A DNA stretch of 16,026 bases. Source: Porticoccaceae bacterium UBA2002. GTDB lineage: Bacteria > Pseudomonadota > Gammaproteobacteria > Pseudomonadales > Porticoccaceae. Of this stretch, positions 1 through 6,338 are shown piece after piece; the first letter of the stretch is position 1, and each line of letters opens with the position of its first letter. Made by a program: the position numbers and the translations under genes. The stretch covers positions 4,937-20,962 of the forward strand of contig DDCQ01000093.1 in the NCBI GenBank assembly GCA_002334915.1, in the 5' to 3' direction. The notes beneath the pieces were generated by a model. That model saw only the letters and a program-made list of their open reading frames with translations, ran no database searches and was not told the DNA's origin.

Positions 1-561
1 GGTGTGCCTGTGGTTGTGGCTATTAATCGATTTACCTCAGATACAGATGCTGAAATCGCTGTTATTAAAAAGATTGCCGCCACTAATGGCGTAAAAGCTA
101 TCGAATGCACACACTGGGCCGATGGCGGTGCCGGTGCGGAGGAGTTGGCTCGGGAAGTCGCCAATCTTGCCGATAGTGCTGTGGCCAGCTTTGCCCCCCT
201 GTACCCCGACGATATGCCTATTTGGGATAAAATCAAAACCGTAGCCACCAGACTCTACCGTGCCGACGATATTATTGCCGATCAAAAAATCCGCGACCAG
301 ATACGCAAATTCGAAGAGGACGGCTACGGCCACTTCCCGGTCTGTATTGCCAAAACTCAGTACAGTTTCTCTACGGACCCCAATCTTAAAGGCGCCCCCA
401 CAGATCATGTGGTAGCCATTCGCGAGGTGCGCCTGAGTGCCGGCGCAGGGTTTATAGTGGTAGTCTGTGGCGAAATTATGACAATGCCTGGCCTACCCAG
501 AGTCCCTGCCGCCAATAGCATTGCCATGGATGCAAACGGTGAGGTTGTCGGGCTCTTTTAG
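1..561 (+). CDS. fhs: Formate-tetrahydrofolate ligase, C-terminal part (5' end outside window)
   Basis: This cytoplasmic enzyme of one-carbon metabolism joins formate to tetrahydrofolate using ATP, giving 10-formyl-tetrahydrofolate. The reading frame is open from base 1 (GGT GTG CCT), so the gene continues to the left. The 186 visible residues are roughly the last third of a protein that is usually about 555 residues long. Family landmarks are visible: GVPVVVAINRF at the left edge, ECTHWADGGAGAEEL near residue 35, FPVCIAKTQYSFSTDP around 113-128, and the characteristic C-terminal block EIMTMPGLPRVPAA followed by a GLF terminus. The frame is intact to its TAG stop. The ATP-binding N-terminal half cannot be judged. 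A GC-rich hairpin follows about 75 bp after the stop. The family assignment is secure from the C-terminal block. Confidence 0.95.
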   Translation, partial: GVPVVVAINRFTSDTDAEIAVIKKIAATNGVKAIECTHWADGGAGAEELAREVANLADSAVASFAPLYPDDMPIWDKIKTVATRLYRADDIIADQKIRDQIRKFEEDGYGHFPVCIAKTQYSFSTDPNLKGAPTDHVVAIREVRLSAGAGFIVVVCGEIMTMPGLPRVPAANSIAMDANGEVVGLF

Positions 562-605
562 GATGGCCGATTGATGTTAATCGATAATAGCTAAACTTAC
601 CCGGG

Positions 606-661
606 CAGATCCCCTATGGGGCTGGAACAAATTGCGGGGCGGGAGTAAAATTCCCGACCCC
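606..661 (+). terminator. Two hairpins after fhs, possible weak terminator
   Basis: Between fhs and rlmA there is a small hairpin at 606-624 (CAG..CCCC TAT GGGG CTG). A stronger one follows at 636-661: GGGGCGGGA pairs with TCCCGACCCC with one bulged base, around a 7-base AT-rich loop. The second is followed by TGAGTTTTG, not a clean T tract. Intrinsic termination of fhs is therefore plausible but not clear-cut, and some read-through into rlmA would be expected. Confidence 0.35.
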
Positions 662-678
662 TGAGTTTTGAGCTGCGC

Positions 679-1581
679 ATGTCCAATTCGTCTTTTAGCT
701 ATCCCGCCTTCGTGCCCAAGCCCTCAATTGTCTCTGGCAGCGGCTATAAATGCCCCAACTGTGGTTTGGGGCTGGTGCAGCTGGAAACTGTTCCAAGCTT
801 TAGTTGCGAAAATAATCACAACTTCGATTTAGCCAAAGAAGTTTATCTCAATCTCCATCTGGCCCAACATAGACGCAGCCGCAAGCCTGGAGATAGCGAT
901 CAGATGGTTCGCAGTCGCCAGCGCTTTTTAAACGCTGGTTACTACAGTCCACTGGCAGAGGCTATTATCGGTCAGCTCGGCAATATACCCGAGAATCAGA
1001 GGCTCTTGGATATAGGTTGCGGTGAAGGCTATTATCTCGAGCAGATTTATCAGGCGAACAAATCACTGCAACTAGTGGGTCTGGATATCAGTAAAACTGC
1101 TGTGCGACTGACGGCCAAACGCAAACTCAATGCCCAGCTGGCTGTGGATAGCGCATTTAATATTTCACTGTTCGATAGCGGCATTGATAGCGCTATTTCA
1201 GTTTTCTCTCCCATCAGTGCCGCAGAGGCATCCAGAGTTATAAAGCCAAGTGGCACTCTAATTATGATCGGTCCCGGGGAGTCTCATCTGCGCGGATTGA
1301 CCGCTCAGATATACGATAAAACTATGGCTCGCAAAGGCAACTTTGAGGCTCTGGATAGCAACCATCAATTTACCCTGTTAAAGCAAATTGAAGTTTTGGA
1401 AGAGATGCATATTGAGGGTACAGCTATTGCTGATCTTCTGCATATGACACCCTATTACTGGCATGCAAAACCACAGCAGCAGGAACGCCTAAAAGCTTTG
1501 AGGAGTCTTGAAACCCCTGCACATTTTATTATTCGGGTTTATCAGAACGGTCAGCCAATCAGTCCCGTGAAACTGAGCTGA
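679..1581 (+). CDS. rlmA: 23S rRNA (guanine-N1)-methyltransferase, RlmA type
   Basis: Predicted to methylate N1 of a guanine in a 23S rRNA hairpin (G745 in E. coli) using S-adenosylmethionine. An N-terminal zinc-binding module is visible: C25, C28, C43 and H47 in a CPNC...C...H pattern like the E. coli protein. It is followed by the family signature around HRRSRKPGDSDQM (64-76) and RFLNAGYYSPL (82-92). The SAM-binding motif I is LLDIGCGEGYY (109-119). At 300 residues it is longer than E. coli RlmA (about 270), mainly through some 20 extra N-terminal residues. No good Shine-Dalgarno sequence precedes the ATG, so the start is uncertain; an in-frame GTG at 712 is an alternative. The 3' end overlaps the convergent histidine kinase gene by 23 bp. 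RlmA versus its TlrB-like paralogues cannot be separated by eye, but the gammaproteobacterial context favours RlmA. Confidence 0.9.
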   Translation: MSNSSFSYPAFVPKPSIVSGSGYKCPNCGLGLVQLETVPSFSCENNHNFDLAKEVYLNLHLAQHRRSRKPGDSDQMVRSRQRFLNAGYYSPLAEAIIGQLGNIPENQRLLDIGCGEGYYLEQIYQANKSLQLVGLDISKTAVRLTAKRKLNAQLAVDSAFNISLFDSGIDSAISVFSPISAAEASRVIKPSGTLIMIGPGESHLRGLTAQIYDKTMARKGNFEALDSNHQFTLLKQIEVLEEMHIEGTAIADLLHMTPYYWHAKPQQQERLKALRSLETPAHFIIRVYQNGQPISPVKLS

Positions 1582-2581
1582 TATCTGCAAATCGGTCTAT
1601 GGGTAACATCACCCGAAAAGTTGTCCCCTTGCCCAGCCGGGACATGACTGTGGTGCGCCCTGAATGGGCCTCAATCGCCCCCTGGACCTGCTGCAACCCC
1701 AGCCCACTGCCGTTTGCCGATGTCTTGGTGGTAAAGAATGGATTAAAGATTTTACTCAGATTTTCATCACTGATGCCTACTCCAGTATCCGCTATATCAA
1801 TCCAGATCATTGAACTGTGAGTCCCGGTCCGCAATGTAATGGTACCTCTGGACTCAATTGACTCAACCGCATTAAACAGCAAATTTAAAAATGCCTGAAC
1901 CAGCTGACTGCTATCACAGAGCATATTGGGTATGCGGCCATACTGTTTGACGATTTCAGCTTTAAAGCGCAATTCGCTAGAGGCTAGACTGAGGGATCGA
2001 TCAAGTAGCACATTGATATCTTCCTCGGCAATTTCTCGACGGTCAGTAGAGCAAAACTCGGCAAGGTCGTGCACCAGAGTTTGCACTCGGGCAATTGCTT
2101 CGCCTGAGTCATTCAGCAGGCAGGCAGCATCTGATTGAATAAAATCAAAATTAATCTGCTTCTTGAGTTTATTCAGTCTCTTCAAGGTCGCGGTTTTTGA
2201 CAAATCTGTTGATTGCGAAGACTGAATACCCTCGGCCTGTTGCTCTATAAGCGCAAAAATATCCTCGAAATAACTATTCAGAGATTTAAGATTGTCCGCA
2301 ACAAAGGTTAAAGAATGGGTGATTTCATCGGCAATACCAGCCAAGAGCAATCCCACCTTAGCCATTTTCTCTGAGTGCATAAGACGCAGCCTAAGCTGAT
2401 CTGCATCCTCATTTAACTGTCGTAATGCAGCACTTTTCTCGGCAACAATTTGCGTGCGATACTGCAATGCAGCCGAGGTTTCATAAAGCTCAGCACTAAC
2501 CTCTTCAAGTCGTTTTTCTGCTGCCTTCCGGGCTTCAGACTCCCGGGTTAAGTTTTCGCTCAACAGATGCATATCGCTCAT
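1559..2581 (-). CDS. Soluble sensor histidine kinase-like protein lacking the phosphoacceptor histidine
   Basis: A 340-residue protein without signal peptide or membrane segments. Residues 1-72 are a charged, heptad-like coiled coil (KAAEKRLEEVSAEL). Residues 73-105 correspond to a HisKA dimerisation helix, but the usual GVAHEINNPL reads GIADEITHSL. The phosphoacceptor position is thus Asp85 (codon GAT), and the following NNP is THS. The C-terminal HATPase_c domain looks complete: N-box FLNLLFNAVES with N237, G1 box DTGVGI at 265-270, F box FFTTK at 282-286, G2 box GSGLGL at 291-296. A good Shine-Dalgarno (GAGGAAAGG) precedes the ATG. No response regulator is in the window, and no sensor domain is recognisable apart from the coiled coil. 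It may be a non-canonical or pseudo-kinase, or a partner of another kinase. The gene is tail-to-tail with rlmA and may be co-transcribed with the XRE gene 250 bp upstream. Confidence 0.85.
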   Translation of the reverse strand: MSDMHLLSENLTRESEARKAAEKRLEEVSAELYETSAALQYRTQIVAEKSAALRQLNEDADQLRLRLMHSEKMAKVGLLLAGIADEITHSLTFVADNLKSLNSYFEDIFALIEQQAEGIQSSQSTDLSKTATLKRLNKLKKQINFDFIQSDAACLLNDSGEAIARVQTLVHDLAEFCSTDRREIAEEDINVLLDRSLSLASSELRFKAEIVKQYGRIPNMLCDSSQLVQAFLNLLFNAVESIESRGTITLRTGTHSSMIWIDIADTGVGISDENLSKIFNPFFTTKTSANGSGLGLQQVQGAIEAHSGRTTVMSRLGKGTTFRVMLPIDRFADISSVSRD

Positions 2582-2641
2582 AACCTTTCCTCAGGGCCAT
2601 ATTTTATCAGGCTCCCGGAACCACGAAGCCTGCACTGAGAC

Positions 2642-2737
2642 TTATGGTTTACGACTGATAAGACCGGAGAAAATATACAGACTGGCAATGGTATAATCAT
2701 CCTTTTGGTTACCTGCTTTCCATCCAATGGAAGTCAT
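2642..2737 (-). CDS. Possible 31-residue small ORF between XRE gene and histidine kinase
   Basis: A short minus-strand frame starts with ATG at 2737 and ends with TAA at 2642. It begins MTSIGWKAG, has a polar middle (NQKDDYT) and ends IFSGLISRKP, with a short hydrophobic stretch ASLYIFSGLI. It is too short for usual gene finders. No Shine-Dalgarno sequence is visible ahead of the ATG, and the same bases form an inverted repeat (TTCCAT/ATGGAA at 2718-2732). It resembles no family I know. It could be a real small protein, a leader peptide of the kinase transcript, or chance. Confidence 0.2.
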   Translation of the reverse strand: MTSIGWKAGNQKDDYTIASLYIFSGLISRKP

Positions 2738-2831
2738 ATGTTGGCGTACTGCTGAAGTAATTATTTAATAACTGCTCTACTAAAATATAGCCGAATATCT
2801 CTGGGACGTTTAACTTAAATCCAGATACATC

Positions 2832-3047
2832 CTATTTTTTAAAATCGAATAACTGCATGACTTCTATATCCAGAGCAGAGGCAATTTTTTCCAAGTTATC
2901 AAATCGGGGACCAAAGATACCTCGCTCCATATTACTAATAGACTCAATACTAAGCTCAGTGGCGTCGGCCAATTGCTCCTGGGTTAAACCCCTGCCGGTT
3001 CTCAGCGACTTTAACCGACTGCCGAACCTTGTTTTCAAACTAGCCAT
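2832..3047 (-). CDS. Small XRE-family helix-turn-helix transcriptional regulator
   Basis: A 71-residue protein that is almost entirely one HTH_3/XRE domain of the lambda-Cro type. The first helix carries RLKSLRTGRG, and the HTH follows as LTQEQLADATELSIESISNMERG (positions 21-43; the second half SIESISNMERG is the recognition helix). The tail KIASALDIEVMQLFDF is typical of the fifth helix in this family. There is no extra sensing or multimerisation domain. It probably binds DNA as a dimer and may repress its own promoter, since a perfect AT-rich palindrome lies about 33 bp upstream of the start. The Shine-Dalgarno sequence is weak. Such single-domain regulators also occur in toxin-antitoxin and prophage loci, but no toxin or phage gene is next to it. 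Its target cannot be told from the sequence; the downstream histidine kinase gene is one candidate. Confidence 0.85.
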   Translation of the reverse strand: MASLKTRFGSRLKSLRTGRGLTQEQLADATELSIESISNMERGIFGPRFDNLEKIASALDIEVMQLFDFKK

Positions 3048-3079
3048 AACAGCATTCCCGAAGAAAAAAATGGCATTTA

Positions 3080-3112
3080 ATTTAATTAAATAATCAACCT
3101 AGCTAAGTCGAA
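3080..3112 (-). promoter_or_regulatory. Candidate promoter with palindromic operator upstream of the XRE gene
   Basis: ATTTAATTAAAT at 3080-3091 is a perfect 12-bp palindrome. On the minus strand a -35-like TTCGAC (3112 to 3107) is followed after 17 bases by TTAATT (3089 to 3084), which lies inside the palindrome. A repressor bound there would cover the -10 element, fitting autoregulation by the XRE protein. The promoter match is weak, and AT-rich palindromes arise easily by chance. Confidence 0.3.
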
Positions 3113-3441
3113 GTTCTTATTTAACAGAGTTAGACTTCGTTTTTTGCAGAACTGCGATCGGCTTCCACATGCCGGCCTCAGAACAAATCAACCCACTAAA
3201 GTCCGAGGCAGCCATTATCTTTCCGTGCAGTAAAAAAGGTCCTTTTGTTATTATGGGATCGCCAAAAAACTGTTGCATAAAACGGCTGGATTGTTAACTG
3301 TTTGACTCTATCTATAGGTGAATAGTTTCCCTGTCAGAACAATATTTAAATACCAGTTGGACGGCTCTGGCTGCCATATTAGGAACTCTGATCCATCAAG
3401 CATTTATAAGCTGTTCCCCATCAATTACGCTTATGCTAGGC

Positions 3442-3447
3442 TATAAA
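3442..3447 (+). promoter_or_regulatory. Possible -10 element for the glycerate kinase gene
   Basis: TATAAA lies 52 bp before the ATG at 3500. No convincing -35 hexamer sits 16-18 bases upstream (the sequence there is around CATCAA), so the call rests on the -10 match and the position only. Confidence 0.25.
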
Positions 3448-3499
3448 GATTAACCTGCTACCAGAGTAAACCCCGATAATTCACCGAACCATAGATCCT

Positions 3500-4393
3500 A
3501 TGACCCCTGCCACAGAAGCCTTTCTCGAACGCAACCAGTTGTCGGAGAACTATCTGCACTTCGCTCAGCGTTGGTTTGAACCAGTGCTGGAACAATTTGC
3601 CCAGCAGTATCAATCGCAAAAGCGACCACAGATACTGGGCATCAATGGCTCTCAGGGCTCGGGTAAATCAACTTTGGCAGACTATCTATGCAGCATAATT
3701 GCTGAGCGCCATGGTGTTACTGCAGTCAATTTGTCACTGGATGATTTCTATCTAACCCATGACCAGCGTGCACAGCTGGCTGAGACTGTTCATCCCCTGC
3801 TAGGAACTCGCGGCGTGCCCGGCACCCATGATGTAGATCTGGCTATACAGACTATTGAGCAGCTTGTCGCCGGCTCTGAATGCCGGATACCCCGATTTGA
3901 TAAGAGTGTTGATGACCGGGTGCCAAAAGCAGAGTTTGATTCTATCGAGGGTCCGGCGGGCTTAATTATTCTCGAGGGCTGGTGCCTGGGAGCCCTTCCG
4001 CAGGCTCAGACAGATCTGCGAGAGCCGATCAATGATCTGGAGAGATTGGAGGACCCTGAGGGTATTTGGCGTGAGTATATCAATACCGCCCTGGGCGGGA
4101 GTTACCAGCAGCTGTTTGCCATGGTCGACCAACTGATTATGCTGAAAGCACCCTCATTCGATGCAGTCTTTCAGTGGCGCTGGCAACAGGAAATGAAATT
4201 AATTGAGAAATATCAAAACACCGGGCGATCCGGGCTGATGACAAAACGGCAGGTATTGAAATTTATTCAATATTTTCAACGTATTACCGAGCAGTCGCTG
4301 GGTGAAATGCCCATGCGCAGCCAGCATGTCTTTCAGCTGGAGTTAGACCGGCAGATCAGTCGCTATTCAGGCGCAGAATCATCTTCAAACTAG
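3500..4393 (+). CDS. P-loop kinase, probable plant-type D-glycerate 3-kinase
   Basis: A 297-residue cytosolic kinase of the family that includes plant GLYK and fungal TDA10-like kinases. Its probable reaction is D-glycerate + ATP to 3-phosphoglycerate, feeding glycerate from serine or glyoxylate metabolism into lower glycolysis. The Walker A motif is GSQGSGKST (50-58). DDFYLT (81-86) follows, then GTRGVPGTHD (102-111), a hallmark of this family, PRFDKSVDDR (131-140), and ILEGWCLG (157-164), a Walker B-like strand. Length and motif order fit the family. Some members are annotated only as uncharacterised kinases, so the substrate is inferred by family. No Shine-Dalgarno sequence is obvious before the ATG, the only start that leaves a complete N-terminus. 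The stop is 11 bp from the convergent CBS gene, with no room for a terminator between them. Confidence 0.75.
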   Translation: MTPATEAFLERNQLSENYLHFAQRWFEPVLEQFAQQYQSQKRPQILGINGSQGSGKSTLADYLCSIIAERHGVTAVNLSLDDFYLTHDQRAQLAETVHPLLGTRGVPGTHDVDLAIQTIEQLVAGSECRIPRFDKSVDDRVPKAEFDSIEGPAGLIILEGWCLGALPQAQTDLREPINDLERLEDPEGIWREYINTALGGSYQQLFAMVDQLIMLKAPSFDAVFQWRWQQEMKLIEKYQNTGRSGLMTKRQVLKFIQYFQRITEQSLGEMPMRSQHVFQLELDRQISRYSGAESSSN

Positions 4394-4404
4394 CCTGTAA
4401 AACG

Positions 4405-4824
4405 CTAATGGGCAGCAATTTGATTCTGATTAAACTCACTGACCACGCGCAATAGCTGACGACAGGTGATCTGCCCAACCAGCCGTCCATGATCAAGGAC
4501 CGGACGGCGCCGATGGCCTTTCTTAAGCATATCGTCGGCCACATCAACCAGGTCAGCATGGATATCACAGACATCCACATTGGCGCTCATATACTCACCG
4601 GCCTTGCCTACGTCGCCATTCTCATTGTAGGTAGCCGCTAAAATAGCACCCAGGCAATCCATTTCGGAAAGCACACCAACCAGCATTTCCTGCTCATCGA
4701 CCACGCAAACGCCAGACACCCTGTGCTCGATAATCAGGTGAATAGCATCAAAAACATCTTCATTGGCATGAATTTTCACCGGATTGTGAAGCATGTAATC
4801 ACTGATATCCACAGAACGTAACAT
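4405..4824 (-). CDS. Two-CBS-domain protein downstream of the nuo operon
   Basis: A 139-residue cytoplasmic protein made of a tandem CBS pair (a Bateman module): domain 1 about residues 9-62, domain 2 about 78-130. CBS pairs usually bind adenosyl ligands (AMP, ATP, SAM, NAD). The first repeat keeps the ribose/phosphate-contacting pattern G-x-x-S-x-x-D (GVLSEMD, 50-56). The second reads GQITCRQ (117-123), with the aspartate lost, so one site may be defective. KKGHRRRPVLD (101-111) is the common approach to the second site. There is no attached enzyme, channel or DNA-binding domain. AAGGAG lies 6 bases before the ATG. The gene starts 68 bp after nuoN on the same strand, so read-through transcription from nuo is likely. 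Its partner is unknown. Confidence 0.9.
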   Translation of the reverse strand: MLRSVDISDYMLHNPVKIHANEDVFDAIHLIIEHRVSGVCVVDEQEMLVGVLSEMDCLGAILAATYNENGDVGKAGEYMSANVDVCDIHADLVDVADDMLKKGHRRRPVLDHGRLVGQITCRQLLRVVSEFNQNQIAAH

Positions 4825-4836
4825 AGCTATCTCCTT

Positions 4837-4850
4837 GCCCTGAGAAGGGC
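4837..4850 (-). promoter_or_regulatory. Hairpin directly next to the CBS-gene ribosome binding site
   Basis: On the minus strand GCCCT-TCTC-AGGGC forms a perfect 5-bp stem with a 4-base loop. It ends immediately before the AAGGAG Shine-Dalgarno sequence (4836 to 4831). There is no T run after it, so it is not a standard terminator. It could be an mRNA 5'-end stabiliser or influence ribosome access. Confidence 0.3.
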
Positions 4851-4861
4851 TGGGTTAAACT

Positions 4862-4883
4862 AAAAGGACCTGAACGCCTTCAG
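4862..4883 (-). terminator. Weak intrinsic terminator-like hairpin after nuoN
   Basis: On the minus strand CTGAA-GGCG-TTCAG (4883 to 4870) is followed by GTCC and then TTTTAGTTT. It begins 9 bp after the nuoN stop. The 5-bp stem is short and the T tract is displaced by four bases, so termination would be partial and would leave read-through into the CBS gene. Confidence 0.35.
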
Positions 4884-4892
4884 CCAGATCCA

Positions 4893-6338
4893 TCACAGTG
4901 CCCCTGCAAACTCGATAAAGGGCTGCGGCCAGCTGCCGAGAGCCAGCACCAGCAGCAACAAAAGGGCCGCAACAATATCCTGAGAACCGACGGTGGCTGC
5001 TGACTGTGCTTTAAGCTTAGTTGCTGAGGTCTTACTCATAGCAAAAATAATTCGCAGGTAGTAATAGATGGCTATGGCGCTACCCAGAACCAGAGCAGTC
5101 AGCATTACCCAGAGCCCGGACTGAATCGAAAGAGTAATAAGATAAAACTTACCGATAAATCCGGCAGTAAGAGGTATACCTGCAAAGGACAGCATGGCTA
5201 CTGTAAGCACGCTGGCCTGCAATGGATTGCGCCAGAACAGCCCCTCAAATGCACTGAGCATGGATTTGCTATCGTCTTCTCCGGCCAGATTGGCCAACAC
5301 CGTAAAGGCCGCCAGAGTAGTCACAATATAGGCCGCCAGGTAGAAGGTAATAGCCTGACCAATTAGCGCAGTAGCACCGGGGTTTTGCGCAGCAGCCAGC
5401 GCGATTAGAACAATAAGCAGATAGCCAAAATGGGCAATTGAGGAATAGGCCAGGAGGCGCTTGATATTTTCCTGTCGCAGAGCCAGCCAGTTGCCCACTA
5501 GCATTGAGGCAATAGCGACCACCGACAGCGCCATAAGCAACGAATTGTATTGATAGAGTTGGCCCTCGAGATAAAACCGCACTAGAGCGACAAAGACGGC
5601 ACCTTTGGAAACCGTAGCCAGAAAGCCTGTCACAGGTGTAGGTGCACCCTGATAGACATCCGGAGTCCACATATGGAATGGCACCACTGACAGTTTAAAG
5701 CCGAGGCCGGCAAGAATCATGGCACTGCCAGCCATCAGCACCACTGGCTCCCGACTGTAGGCAGCTGCGGCTTTGGCACCCATACCTGCGTAGCTGAGAT
5801 CACCTGTGGCTGCGTAAATAAGCGCAAAGCCAAACAGCAGCATGGCGGATGCACAGGCTGACAGCACCAGATATTTAATCGCCGCCTCCAGAGGTAACTC
5901 ACCCTTTTCAGGAAAGGCTATCATGCCATAAAGCGCCACGCCCATAAGCTCCATACCCAATAGCAACGAAGCCATATGGCTGGACTGTATCAGAATCACA
6001 GCACCCAATACGGAGAGCACCAGCAGCAGGTAATATTCCTCCTTGCGCTCTCCCTCCGGAGAAAAAGTATCTTTAGACAGGATCAGTGTTACCAGCGAGG
6101 CCACCAGAATCAGAGTAATGAAAAATAGCCCCCAGTCGTCTACTACCAGCAATAGGGTCACAGGCTGGGCAAATTCACGGGCATATCCCGCTCCCCAGAG
6201 GGCCAATAAAAACCCCACTCCGGTAATCCACCAGGCCACTGCCTGATCGCGTTTGATCGAAGCCTGAATCATTAGCGCCACGGCTGTCAGTGACAGCATT
6301 AGCATAGGCATCAGTGCCATCATTTGACTCGAATTCAT
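4893..6338 (-). CDS. nuoN: NADH-quinone oxidoreductase subunit N
   Basis: One of three antiporter-like proton-pumping subunits in the membrane arm of respiratory complex I. The protein has 481 residues, close to E. coli NuoN (485), and is almost wholly hydrophobic with about 14 membrane helices. The conserved charged residues of the proton path are present: Glu130 in LLLGMELMGV, Lys215 in GLGFKLSVVPFHMW and Lys245 in ATVSKGAVF. The block WTPDVYQGAPTPVTGF (224-239) is typical of the subunit. The ATG shares four bases with the nuoM stop (ATGA), indicating translational coupling. It is the last nuo gene of the operon. Confidence 0.97.
   Translation of the reverse strand: MNSSQMMALMPMLMLSLTAVALMIQASIKRDQAVAWWITGVGFLLALWGAGYAREFAQPVTLLLVVDDWGLFFITLILVASLVTLILSKDTFSPEGERKEEYYLLLVLSVLGAVILIQSSHMASLLLGMELMGVALYGMIAFPEKGELPLEAAIKYLVLSACASAMLLFGFALIYAATGDLSYAGMGAKAAAAYSREPVVLMAGSAMILAGLGFKLSVVPFHMWTPDVYQGAPTPVTGFLATVSKGAVFVALVRFYLEGQLYQYNSLLMALSVVAIASMLVGNWLALRQENIKRLLAYSSIAHFGYLLIVLIALAAAQNPGATALIGQAITFYLAAYIVTTLAAFTVLANLAGEDDSKSMLSAFEGLFWRNPLQASVLTVAMLSFAGIPLTAGFIGKFYLITLSIQSGLWVMLTALVLGSAIAIYYYLRIIFAMSKTSATKLKAQSAATVGSQDIVAALLLLLVLALGSWPQPFIEFAGAL

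Larger units (their letters stand above)
3048..3499. other. 452-bp intergenic region between divergent XRE and glycerate kinase genes
   Basis: This AT-rich divergent region holds the XRE promoter side at its left and presumably the glycerate kinase promoter at its right. Other items seen are an odd-length inverted repeat AAAAGG-T-CCTTTT at 3234-3246 and a plus-strand open frame of 42 codons (ATG 3169 to TAA 3295-3297) without a ribosome binding site. Weak promoter-like elements are TTGTTA/TATAGG (3291-3318, 16-base spacer) and a TATAAA at 3442-3447. No tRNA, riboswitch or mobile element was recognised. Confidence 0.5.

Noticed and set aside
37..408. Minus-strand 123-codon frame opposite fhs
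   Set aside because: Antisense shadow of a highly conserved enzyme, with glycine-rich composition and no family resemblance.
2716..2733. Inverted repeat TTCCAT/ATGGAA as terminator of the XRE gene
   Set aside because: No T tract follows on the minus strand, and it is about 100 bp past the XRE stop.
2832..3047. XRE regulator as the antitoxin of a toxin-antitoxin pair or a prophage remnant
   Set aside because: No toxin-like or phage gene is adjacent on either side; the neighbours are a histidine kinase and a metabolic kinase.
3109..3145. Hairpin CGAAGTTCT/AGACTTCG followed by six T on the plus strand, resembling a terminator
   Set aside because: The loop is 14 bases and the stem has a bulge. 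No plus-strand gene ends upstream of it, so there is nothing for it to terminate.
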